Below are positions 1 to 5,431 of a DNA stretch of 7,819 nt, piece by piece. Source of the DNA: RPRI01 sp051233685 (GTDB taxonomy: Bacteria > Desulfobacterota > Desulfobacteria > Desulfobacterales > RPRI01); assembly GCF_051233685.1 (NCBI RefSeq), contig NZ_JBAMMY010000164.1:1-7819 (forward strand). Reading direction: 5' to 3'. The notes beneath the pieces were generated by a model that had not been told where the DNA came from, ran no database searches, and was given only the letters and a program-made list of their open reading frames with translations. The translations under genes and the position numbers were made by a program. Every line of letters starts with the position of its first letter. Position 1 is the stretch's first letter.

Positions 1-170
1 AGTGTCTGAACGGAAAGTCATAGTTTTTTTAAAGTCAGCCGGATAGCTGATGGCAGTTTATTAAATTACTACCATTCAAATCATTGGCATCCGATTGCGA
101 ATCAAGTTTTTGCGATATTTTCTCAACAACCGGACGCACCCCTCCGTCCACGGTAAATTTGTTCTAATCC

Positions 171-1486
171 TTAAGGTACAGAAGCGCATGAGTTTTCCGT
201 CATCCGCAAATAGTCAAAAACCAAGCGTGAATTGCGCATGAGCTGCTGCATTTTCTGTGCAACGCTACGCACACCTTTTGATTTGATAATGCTTATGGCA
301 AAACGCCGCAGTCGGGTTATGTTTTCCGAACCATGACCGGTGTGTATACGACTGCGGTCTTCGTCATAGTTCCAGTCGATGATGTAATGGCAGCTATTCT
401 CGATGCACCAGTGCCCGCGGCGGTTTGTGGCAAGAACCCGTTTTGCGTCAGCTTGTTCAGGCGTTCGGCTGGTAATGCCATAGGCTGTTTCATGGGAGGT
501 CTTTCCGCAATGGCATTACACATCGTCTTTCCGTCAATGGCGAGGCTTTCGTCCTGCTGGCCATAGCGTTGGTTCCAAAGCTGCAAAGCGCGGTCCAAGT
601 CTATGGGATCAACGCTTATAAGGATATTGCGGATGATAGACAGACTCGGAACAACATACTTGCCGTTTCGGCGGCGGCAGCCGAAACGTTCCAGGGCATT
701 TTGGCTGAGACTTTCAGCCCAATCCGAGATGGCTTGATATCCACGCATTCCACACAGGATTGCACCGGCTGCAATGGCTAAAACCGCTGCAAGTCGGTGG
801 CGTTGTCCCTGGCTGCGGCGCGGATCGGAAATAGTGGTAAAAAAATCGGGTAAGGATCGCATCTGTTCGGCGCTGAGCATGATTTTGGAATCTCCTGTAA
901 TTCGGTATGCAGGATCGAGAATGGGCTGGGATAACAGTGCTTGTGCATCGGATTTTAACGGTTTAACAAAAACCATCTTTGGTGTCTGTGCTTTGGAACT
1001 GTAACCTTGCCTGGTTCTACGAAAGCCCTTTGTGTCGCCAACGTATTTCCAGTTGGCAGCTTTGTAAACGGTTCCTGAAAATCTCTGTGGGTCCACAAAG
1101 GTCTCCAATAGCAGCAATTGATGTCCGAACGCTGCCTGCCAATCTGCCAAAAGCCTCTTTTGGCACAACGATAGAATACGGGAAGCCAGGTTTTGGACAT
1201 GCCATTTCGGGAGGATCAGAAAACGGCTGTTGTTGGTAATTAGCTTTAGCCGATCATATTGATGGCGGAAGTCCCATCCGATCCAACGATCCCGCGCTGA
1301 ACACTTTAAGGCTGCGGCGGAAAAACCAAGCAGAGCTACCCACTGTTCCTGCCACAAGGCGACATACCAGATGGTTTCACTTATCTTGGGCAGAGCCCCG
1401 AGATAATGATGTTCCTGCATCAATTTTTGGAATTGCTGCTCTTCGGGCAAATAAACGGGTCGGACAAAGACTTCCAATAGATTCAA
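171..1486 (-). pseudogene. Broken DruA (DUF4338)–ISAs1 family transposase fusion
   Basis: In the first frame (317–1486, 389 residues) residues about 20–175 match the DruA/DUF4338 family: EHHYLG near 25–30, ARDRWIGW 64–71, NNSRFLILP 85–93, LETFVD 127–132 and YKAANW 141–146. Residues about 205–305 are the N-terminal domain that accompanies ISAs1 transposases, with DPRR at 221–224. The first catalytic aspartate is D318 in IDGKT. After TMCNAI (326) the frame is nonsense and stops at 317. A second frame starting near 506 continues GKTSHETAYGITSRTPEQAD, then HWCIEN (catalytic glutamate), HTGHGSENITRLRR and FDYLRM, ending with TAA at 171–173. This is the normal ISAs1 C-terminus, so the middle part, including the second catalytic aspartate, is deleted with a frameshift. 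The start is TTG at 1484–1486, with GAGG eight to ten bases upstream and a TGA in frame not far above. The gene cannot make a working transposase, although the DruA part is intact and could still be translated. Confidence 0.85.
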
Positions 1487-1522
1487 ATCAGTTACCTCAC
1501 GAATGAAATGTCATATAACTGC

Positions 1523-1551
1523 TGTATACATCATCCGTTGGCGTTTGTCCA
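1523..1551 (-). promoter_or_regulatory. Sigma70-like promoter of the ISAs1 transposase
   Basis: On the minus strand a -35 of TGGACA (1551–1546, five of six to consensus) and a -10 of TATACA (1528–1523) are separated by exactly 17 bases. Transcription would start near 1516, about 30 bases before the TTG start with its GAGG ribosome binding site. The position supports the TTG start and shows that expression signals of the DruA part are still intact. This is pattern matching only. Confidence 0.5.
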
Positions 1552-1587
1552 GTTTTTATTGCAACTATCTGGTAGAATGTGTTTTAA

Positions 1588-1677
1588 ATGATAGAAAAAA
1601 TTCATCCTGGGGAAAGATTGATAGAGATCCAGGAAATTCAGATAGAACTGATCAACGAAGTTCGAGGCCGCAAATAG
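1588..1677 (+). pseudogene. 29-codon stub resembling the N-terminus of a HigA-type antitoxin
   Basis: The frame begins with ATG directly after an in-frame TAA and reads MIEKIHPGERLIEIQEIQIE, ending at TAG after VRGRK. The opening resembles HigA-type antitoxins, whose N-termini often carry an IHPGE-like motif just before the helix-turn-helix. After about 14 residues the similarity fades and no DNA-binding domain follows. No strong ribosome binding site is present and no HigB-like toxin is seen upstream. I read it as a remnant, or a chance match. The remaining bases of 1487–1587 hold only the transposase promoter. Confidence 0.2.
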
Positions 1678-1684
1678 GCATTTT

Positions 1685-1816
1685 TTAAATTAAATCTTTT
1701 ACGATGGCCTCTAAATTCTTTTTGGTAACCATAGCTGAATCGCCAATGTAAATAAAAGCATCCTCAGAAATTCCATTTAAAGATTCGTCTACTAACAGTA
1801 TGTTTGCAGCCAGGCC
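1685..1816 (-). pseudogene. C-terminal-side remnant of a second transposase (IS1634-like)
   Basis: Directly after the stop codon of the yhcH-like gene, and in the same frame, 43 codons stay open to TAA at 1685–1687. They include ILLVDESLNG and AFIYIGDSAMVTKKNLEAIV. The pattern of a short strand, D-S-A, a few residues and then NL resembles the region around the second catalytic aspartate of IS1634-like DDE transposases (typically VADSALYT followed by ENL). There is no start codon and no rest of a transposase on either side, so this is a scar of an old insertion. The family assignment is tentative and rests on one motif. Confidence 0.4.
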
Positions 1817-2272
1817 TCAAACAGGATAAAGCCTGACCTTTACTACCGCCTTTCTGACAGGGGCCGGCTTATCAGCTGTTCCGGGCATATGAATATCTGT
1901 TGGGAAAAATATTGCAAACATTCCTTTTCCAAGTTTTATAAATGAAGCTTTTTCTTCAAAAAAGGCGCAATCTTTTTTATCATCATATTCTTCTGCGGGC
2001 GCCTGATTTTCCAGAGGTGCATATCCAACCCATTCAACACCTTTTGCAACATACTGAACATCTATATATTTACGATGTGCTTCCAATCGGCACTCATTAC
2101 TGTGTCTTGTAGAATAATCGCTTATAATGACAAATATGTTGTCACCGTCAATATCATATTTTCCAGGTTCCATATTGTTAAAGTCAGCTGTGGCTATATA
2201 CCTTAATGCAGTGGATATTTCATTTCCTAATCCGCTATAGATTTCAATATTATCAATGCTGTCAATTATCAT
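1817..2272 (-). CDS. YhcH/YjgK/YiaL family protein (DUF386, EbgC-like)
   Basis: A 151-residue cupin-type protein of the YhcH/YjgK/YiaL (DUF386) family, which also includes the EbgC beta-galactosidase subunit. Members are near 150 residues, so this one is full length. Visible family features are the putative metal ligands E64 and H66 in LEAHRKYIDVQYV (63–75), followed by FFPTDIHMPG (122–131) with H128, and the final strand VRKAVVKVRL. Relatives act in sugar and sialic-acid handling; the substrate here is unknown. The ATG touches the gmk stop (TGAATG), and AGG lies in the gmk tail, so translation is probably coupled to gmk. It is the last gene of the minus-strand unit. No sugar pathway gene is near, which makes its role here unclear. 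Confidence 0.85.
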   Translation of the reverse strand: MIIDSIDNIEIYSGLGNEISTALRYIATADFNNMEPGKYDIDGDNIFVIISDYSTRHSNECRLEAHRKYIDVQYVAKGVEWVGYAPLENQAPAEEYDDKKDCAFFEEKASFIKLGKGMFAIFFPTDIHMPGTADKPAPVRKAVVKVRLYPV

Positions 2273-2890
2273 TCACAAATTACCTGACCGGTATTTTTCA
2301 ACCAACATAAAAAGCTGACTGGTTGCCTTATCAAGGTTATCATTAATTATCTCGTGTTTATACAGGTTTCTCTGAGCCATCTCTTGTTTGGCATTTCTCA
2401 GACGTTTTTCTATTACTTCCCTGTTGTCCGATCCTCTTGATTCCATTCGTATTCTCAGATCATCAAAGGACGGCGGCATTATAAAGATAGTAATACTGTC
2501 AGGATAGCGTTTAAGTATTTGCAGGGTGCCTTTTACATCTATATCCAGAAGTATGTCTTTCCCGGAAAGAAGAGCGTCATTTAAATACTCAGCAGATGTA
2601 CCGTAGAAATTTCCGTGTACTTCCGCCCATTCCGCCCATTTGTCTTCCCGGATTTTTTTTTCAAACTCTTCTTTTGATATATAAAAATAATCAACACCGT
2701 TTCTTTCATCTTTGCGTGGTGCTCTTGTGGTATAAGATACTGAATAAATAATATCAAATCGATCCATCAATCGTTTGCAAAGAGTAGTCTTTCCTGCTCC
2801 GGAAGGTGCGGAAATAATAAAAAGGCACCCATGTTTTGAAGGCGCTTTGCCGGTATCCGCTTTATTTGTGGTATCTGCTTTTAAAGGCAT
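2273..2890 (-). CDS. gmk: Guanylate kinase
   Basis: Cytosolic guanylate kinase, ATP + GMP to ADP + GDP, needed for GTP and dGTP supply. The protein has 205 residues, the usual length. A P-loop APSGAGKT is at 28–35, the GMP-binding segment includes TTRAPR at 54–59 and DYFY at 67–70, and EVHGNFYGT (90–98) and LLDIDVKG (114–121) follow. The lid region around 148–163 has RMESRGSDNREVIEKR, rich in the arginines that bind phosphates. The first 20 residues, before GCLFIISAPSG, are a hydrophilic extension of low conservation; the ATG at 2890 lies 6 bases after the remA stop and has only a weak AAAGA ribosome site, so coupling to remA is likely. The order yicC–remA–gmk is commonly conserved in bacteria that carry remA. 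Confidence 0.97.
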   Translation of the reverse strand: MPLKADTTNKADTGKAPSKHGCLFIISAPSGAGKTTLCKRLMDRFDIIYSVSYTTRAPRKDERNGVDYFYISKEEFEKKIREDKWAEWAEVHGNFYGTSAEYLNDALLSGKDILLDIDVKGTLQILKRYPDSITIFIMPPSFDDLRIRMESRGSDNREVIEKRLRNAKQEMAQRNLYKHEIINDNLDKATSQLFMLVEKYRSGNL

Positions 2891-2896
2891 ATGTCT

Positions 2897-3151
2897 TTAT
2901 TTAGACTCTTTAAGGCTGGTATAACGCTGAGAAATCGTTTCGGGACTGTAGCTGGAAAGAATTACATGGTTGCTGTCCAAAACAATTATTGCCCGTGTTT
3001 TACGTCCATGCGTTGCATCAACAAGACGTTTTTCCTCTTTTGCATCATCCTTTAAGCGCTTCATAGGGGCCGAATTGGGGGATACAATTGCAACAACCCG
3101 TTCAGCCACTACCGAACTTCCATGCCCAATGTTTAAAAGAGTCTGTTCCAT
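2897..3151 (-). CDS. remA: RemA/DUF370 family regulatory protein
   Basis: An 84-residue protein of the RemA (DUF370) family. In Bacillus subtilis RemA is a DNA-binding oligomer that activates biofilm matrix and osmoprotection genes; outside Firmicutes its role is not settled. Family features are TLLNIGHGSSVVAERVVAIV (4–23) with R18, SPNSAPMKRL (24–33), DATHGRKTRA (45–54) and DSNHVILS (59–66). The start ATG at 3151 is chosen over an upstream start at 3235 because AGGAG lies about four bases before it and conservation begins at once, while the 28 extra codons would translate the REP-like hairpin. Its place between yicC and gmk is a conserved arrangement. A promoter of its own within the 128-base upstream gap is possible but I did not find a clear one. 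Confidence 0.93.
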   Translation of the reverse strand: MEQTLLNIGHGSSVVAERVVAIVSPNSAPMKRLKDDAKEEKRLVDATHGRKTRAIIVLDSNHVILSSYSPETISQRYTSLKESK

Positions 3152-3177
3152 TTTACTCCTTATCTTTTTATTGTTGA

Positions 3178-3234
3178 CCTTGTAAAAAGTCGGAAAACTC
3201 CAATTTTTGCCATTCCTGCGAAGGCAGGAAACCA
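3178..3234. repeat. REP-like hairpin between yicC and remA
   Basis: The core is a perfect 7-base inverted repeat, TTCCTGC (3213–3219) and GCAGGAA (3224–3230), around a GAAG loop. It is preceded by the bases TGTAAAAAGTCGGAAAACTCC (in part), a context I associate with dispersed repeats of deltaproteobacterial genomes that carry a CATTCC(T/C)GCGAAGGC(A/G)GGAAT core. It lies in the only wide gap of the six-gene unit. No T-tract follows on either strand, so it is not an ordinary intrinsic terminator; it may stabilise or process the transcript. Only one copy is in the window, so its repeat nature rests on recalled resemblance. Confidence 0.55.
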
Positions 3235-3279
3235 ATAGATTAAATATGTTCCGGATGATAGATTATGTTTTATGCGTAA

Positions 3280-4161
3280 TTATTCTATATTCTGCACTTG
3301 CTCCCTTAACTTTTCAATCTCGGATTTAACATCCACAATTGTATGAGATACTATAGCTTTTTCAGTTTTTGAACCTATTGTATTAAATTCACGGTTAAAT
3401 TCCTGAAGAAGAAAATTGAGCTTTCTTCCGGCGGGCTCGCCCGAATTCATTATAATATTAAATTGGTTTAAATGGCTTTTTACCCTGAGTATTTCTTCGG
3501 ATATATCAGACCTGTCTGCAAGAAATGCCGCTTCCTGAGCAATTCTTCCGGCATCTGTTTCGATGGTATCTTTTGTCAATACCGATATCCGGTCTTTTAA
3601 GCGTTCTGTGTAATGCAAAAGCAGATCACGGGATTCGGATTCGATAGTGTTCAGCAGCGTTTCAATGTTTTCAATACGCATGATAAAATCACGGGATATG
3701 TATTCACCTTCTTTTCTTCTCATCCGGTCAAGAAAATCCAAAGCCTCATCAACAGAATCTTTTATCAAAGGCCACTGAACCTCCACATCTTTTTTGCTTT
3801 CCGCCGGTTTTATCACTCCTTCAGCGCCTGCTATCATCTCAAGGGGTATTTGAGCATCAAGGCCTAATTTGTCCTTGAGGCGCAAAAGTGCATTATAATA
3901 TGCGAGAGCTTTTTCCTCATTTATTTCAAATTCTACTAAACTGGTGTTGCTTTCTCTTATAGTAATTTTAATATCAATACGGCCCCTTGAAACTCTGGCG
4001 CCAATCAAGCCTCTGATTCTTTCTTCAAGAGCTGAGTATTCATAAGGCAAACGCAAGTTAACATCAAGGTACTTGCTGTTATATGTGCGGGTTTCAGTAA
4101 TGACTTCAAAACCCTCTCCTGTTTTTTCCGAGCTTGCAAATCCGGTCATGCTTTTTATCAT
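3280..4161 (-). CDS. yicC: YicC family endoribonuclease
   Basis: A 293-residue YicC protein, full length. The N-terminal YicC-like domain begins with the signature IKSMTGFA (2–9) and includes NSKYLDVNLRLP (28–39). The C-terminal DUF1732 domain carries TDAGRIAQEAAFLADRSDI (202–220), SHLNQF (229–234), GRKLNFLLQEFNRE (245–258), NTIGSK (260–265) and the terminal IEKLREQVQNIE (282–293). Escherichia coli YicC is an endoribonuclease reported to act on the small RNA RyhB, and YicC-type proteins define a distinct RNase family acting as ring-shaped oligomers. The ATG overlaps the stop of the DUF4416 gene by one base (TAATG), a sign of translational coupling. The residues ending the protein, including the conserved last glutamate, are intact. 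Confidence 0.96.
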   Translation of the reverse strand: MIKSMTGFASSEKTGEGFEVITETRTYNSKYLDVNLRLPYEYSALEERIRGLIGARVSRGRIDIKITIRESNTSLVEFEINEEKALAYYNALLRLKDKLGLDAQIPLEMIAGAEGVIKPAESKKDVEVQWPLIKDSVDEALDFLDRMRRKEGEYISRDFIMRIENIETLLNTIESESRDLLLHYTERLKDRISVLTKDTIETDAGRIAQEAAFLADRSDISEEILRVKSHLNQFNIIMNSGEPAGRKLNFLLQEFNREFNTIGSKTEKAIVSHTIVDVKSEIEKLREQVQNIE

Positions 4162-4694
4162 TATTTGTAGTCCTGTTTTATATCGGCAACATATTTATCG
4201 CGAACATTTTTAAGAAAAGACAGCATTTTTTCATCAGCATAATCAGGATATGTCCAGGGCAATGTTTGAAATTCTCCGTTCTGATAAATTAAAGTCAAAT
4301 CTGCATAAATATTATTTCCGATATATATTCTGTGTGCAAAATTTTTACCTGTTGCAAGAACAAATTTTTCATGCAGCATGTATCCCGGATCAATATTAGC
4401 GATTCTTTTCCCGCTTTTTGAATATTTTGCTTCAATTTCGTTTGTAAATATTTTTATTTGAGAAAGACTTGTCAGTTCAATAAGATTGTTAAATGCAAAC
4501 ATCCTTCTGAAAAGAGGTGAGCCCATTTCAGGCTCATAATAAGAGGTATAATCAAATAAAAACCATTGGCTTATAATATCCACCTGACCAAATTCTGCGA
4601 TCAGCTCGTTTTGCAGAGATTCAAGTAGATTTTTGTCATTGAGAAAAACTCCGATTACAAGTTTTGCCGGTTTAGGAGGCCGCGGGATGCTCAT
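4161..4694 (-). CDS. DUF4416 family protein of unknown function
   Basis: A 177-residue protein with the DUF4416 pattern: a PxPAKLVIGVF strand at 7–17, YYEPEMGSPLFRR (51–64 region), an IKIFTNEIE segment near 100–108, then GKRIANIDPGYM with the conserved N-[IL]-DPGY core, LATGKN, HRIYIGNNIYADLTL and a WTYPDY motif near the end. No signal peptide or membrane segment is visible, so it is probably cytoplasmic. Members are found mainly in deltaproteobacteria and relatives, and no function is established. The start at 4694 has AGAGG six bases upstream, 12 bases after the Trm112-like stop. The overlap with yicC downstream suggests balanced expression and perhaps a role in RNA or translation, but that is inference from neighbours only. 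Confidence 0.88.
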   Translation of the reverse strand: MSIPRPPKPAKLVIGVFLNDKNLLESLQNELIAEFGQVDIISQWFLFDYTSYYEPEMGSPLFRRMFAFNNLIELTSLSQIKIFTNEIEAKYSKSGKRIANIDPGYMLHEKFVLATGKNFAHRIYIGNNIYADLTLIYQNGEFQTLPWTYPDYADEKMLSFLKNVRDKYVADIKQDYK

Positions 4695-4706
4695 CTATTC
4701 CTCTGC

Positions 4707-4874
4707 TTATATGGGCTTGGCCTCATCTATCAACATTACGGGAATTCCATCCCTTATCTCATATAATAGTTTGCAGTTTTTGCATATAAGGCCATCGCCC
4801 GCATCATTAAGATGAATACGACCTTTACATTTAGGACAGGCAAGGATTTCAAGCAATTCTTTACTTATTGTCAT
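4707..4874 (-). CDS. Trm112-like zinc-ribbon protein
   Basis: A 55-residue Trm112/UPF0434 protein. It opens with KELLEILACPKCKG and has two cysteine pairs, CPKC (C13, C16) and CKNC (C31, C34), which form a single zinc ribbon, followed by YEIRDGIPVMLIDEA, the family C-terminus. Eukaryotic and archaeal Trm112 proteins activate several methyltransferases of the translation apparatus; in bacteria the partner is usually unknown. The start at 4874 is chosen because the family begins just before this point; a longer frame from 4961 would add 29 unrelated residues and would run over the -10 region of the promoter found here. A GGAG lies about 11 bases before the ATG, a slightly long spacing. It is the first gene of the minus-strand unit. 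Confidence 0.92.
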   Translation of the reverse strand: MTISKELLEILACPKCKGRIHLNDAGDGLICKNCKLLYEIRDGIPVMLIDEAKPI

Positions 4875-4940
4875 TATTTGAATTTCTCCGGTAAGTTTGA
4901 TACTCGTATAAACATTTTGTTGTAGATTTATATCGGCTGA

Positions 4941-4969
4941 ACTATAGCAAATATATAGCAAGCATGCAA
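4941..4969 (-). promoter_or_regulatory. Sigma70-like promoter of the Trm112–DUF4416–yicC–remA–gmk–yhcH unit
   Basis: On the minus strand, -35 TTGCAT (4969–4964) and -10 TATAGT (4946–4941) are 17 bases apart. Transcription would start near 4934 and leave a leader of about 60 bases before the Trm112-like ATG at 4874. The position excludes the longer start at 4961. The -35 lies inside the dyad at 4957–4990. Confidence 0.55.
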
Positions 4970-4990
4970 AAATATTTTAAGTATGCTGCT
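4957..4990. promoter_or_regulatory. Dyad over the -35 region, possible operator
   Basis: The arms AGCATGC (4961–4967) and GTATGCT (4981–4987) pair at six of seven positions, and the flanking AGCA and GCT extend the symmetry with one bulged base. The centre is AT-only. Because it covers the -35 of the minus-strand promoter, a bound dimeric regulator could block it. No regulator is encoded nearby, and the motif could also be ordinary AT-rich promoter DNA. Confidence 0.3.
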
Positions 4991-5022
4991 ATTTTAAAAT
5001 CATCATAAAAAACCGGCCGTAC

Positions 5023-5051
5023 TTGAATGATAAAGCTTATTGTGCCATAAT
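5023..5051 (+). promoter_or_regulatory. Sigma70-like promoter of the dciA–trmN6 unit
   Basis: A -35 of TTGAAT (5023–5028) and a -10 of CATAAT (5046–5051, five of six) are separated by 17 bases. Transcription would start near 5058, at the left edge of the palindrome at 5059–5076. It lies downstream of the TTG at 5040, so that upstream start would not be transcribed from this promoter. Confidence 0.5.
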
Positions 5052-5058
5052 CCTTTTG

Positions 5059-5078
5059 TCTTAAGAATTCTTAAGAAC
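5059..5078 (+). promoter_or_regulatory. Tandem TCTTAAGAA copies forming an 18-bp perfect palindrome in the dciA leader
   Basis: TCTTAAGAAT (5059–5068) is followed at once by TCTTAAGAAC (5069–5078). Each copy is close to a palindrome, and bases 5059–5076 together form a perfect 18-base palindrome. The two copies are one helical turn apart and sit just at the predicted transcription start, a typical operator position. Function is inferred from position and symmetry only. Confidence 0.4.
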
Positions 5079-5111
5079 AGCGCGTATATTCTGATTTTTA
5101 TGGGACAACAA

Positions 5112-5429
5112 ATGCAGAATGCTAAAAAAAATAACGATGATTTTGAACAGATCGGCAATATTCTCGGCAATATATTAAACAAATTCCGGATGGAATTGGG
5201 CTTTGAAACAGAAAATATTTCCGGCATCTGGAAAAATATTGTAGGAGAAGCAATTTATAAAAATACAAAACCTGCCGGATTCAAAGGACAAACTCTTCTG
5301 GTAAATGTAAGCGGTTCCGTATGGATGCAGGAACTGCAATATTATAAAAAAGATATAATATCAAAGCTTAACAACGAGTTTGGAAAAGAGATGGTTCGTG
5401 ATATCAAATTCAAAATCGGGGCCATCTGA
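5112..5429 (+). CDS. DciA-like DUF721 protein
   Basis: A DUF721 protein of 105 residues from this start. It shows the family core: IWKNIVGEAIYKNTKPAGF, then LLVNVSGSVWMQELQYYKKDII and a final RDIKFKIG strand. DUF721 includes DciA, the ancestral loader or operator of the replicative helicase DnaB in bacteria lacking DnaC or DnaI; the fold resembles a KH domain. The protein is short and lacks the extra C-terminal tail of some DciA proteins, so a replication role is likely but not proven. The ATG at 5112 is preceded by GGGA at a six-base spacing. An ATG at 5100 without a visible ribosome site would add four residues. A TTG at 5040 is excluded by the promoter. The stop lies 2 bases before trmN6, so the two genes are co-transcribed. 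Confidence 0.85.
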   Translation: MQNAKKNNDDFEQIGNILGNILNKFRMELGFETENISGIWKNIVGEAIYKNTKPAGFKGQTLLVNVSGSVWMQELQYYKKDIISKLNNEFGKEMVRDIKFKIGAI

Positions 5430-5431
5430 TT

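Larger units (their letters stand above)
1..1560 (-). mobile_element. Decayed ISAs1-family insertion sequence carrying a DruA-type fusion transposase (ends not resolved)
   Basis: The block holds one broken transposase gene with its own promoter, so it is read as a degenerate insertion sequence. The promoter at 1523–1551 sets a minimum extent on the right. On the left the coding remains end at 171 and the next 170 bases hold no recognisable gene. I compared both flanks for terminal inverted repeats and found only a 6-base match (AACGGA), which is no better than chance, so the outer limits given here are approximate and the left end may lie outside the window. The block looks richer in G and C than the housekeeping genes at 1817–6154, as expected of acquired DNA. 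Confidence 0.55.

Noticed and set aside
34..55. Hairpin TCAGC/GCTGA as a terminator
   Set aside because: The stem has five pairs and no T-tract follows on either strand.
35..163. Minus-strand open stretch of about 42 codons downstream of the transposase remains (contains VDGGVRPVVEKISQ)
   Set aside because: No ribosome site, no recognised family and a length common by chance; only the GTG in its first codons could act as a start.
333..1239. Plus-strand open frames opposite the transposase
   Set aside because: They are antisense shadows of the DruA–ISAs1 gene, without ribosome sites or recognisable domains.
1..1560. Possible terminal inverted repeats of the ISAs1 element (AACGGA near 9–14 and, inverted, near 1534–1541)
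   Set aside because: Only six bases match without gaps, which is expected by chance in a search over these lengths.
1811..1835. CAGGC/GCCTG inverted repeat at the end of the yhcH-like gene as a terminator
   Set aside because: The loop is 15 bases and no T-tract follows.
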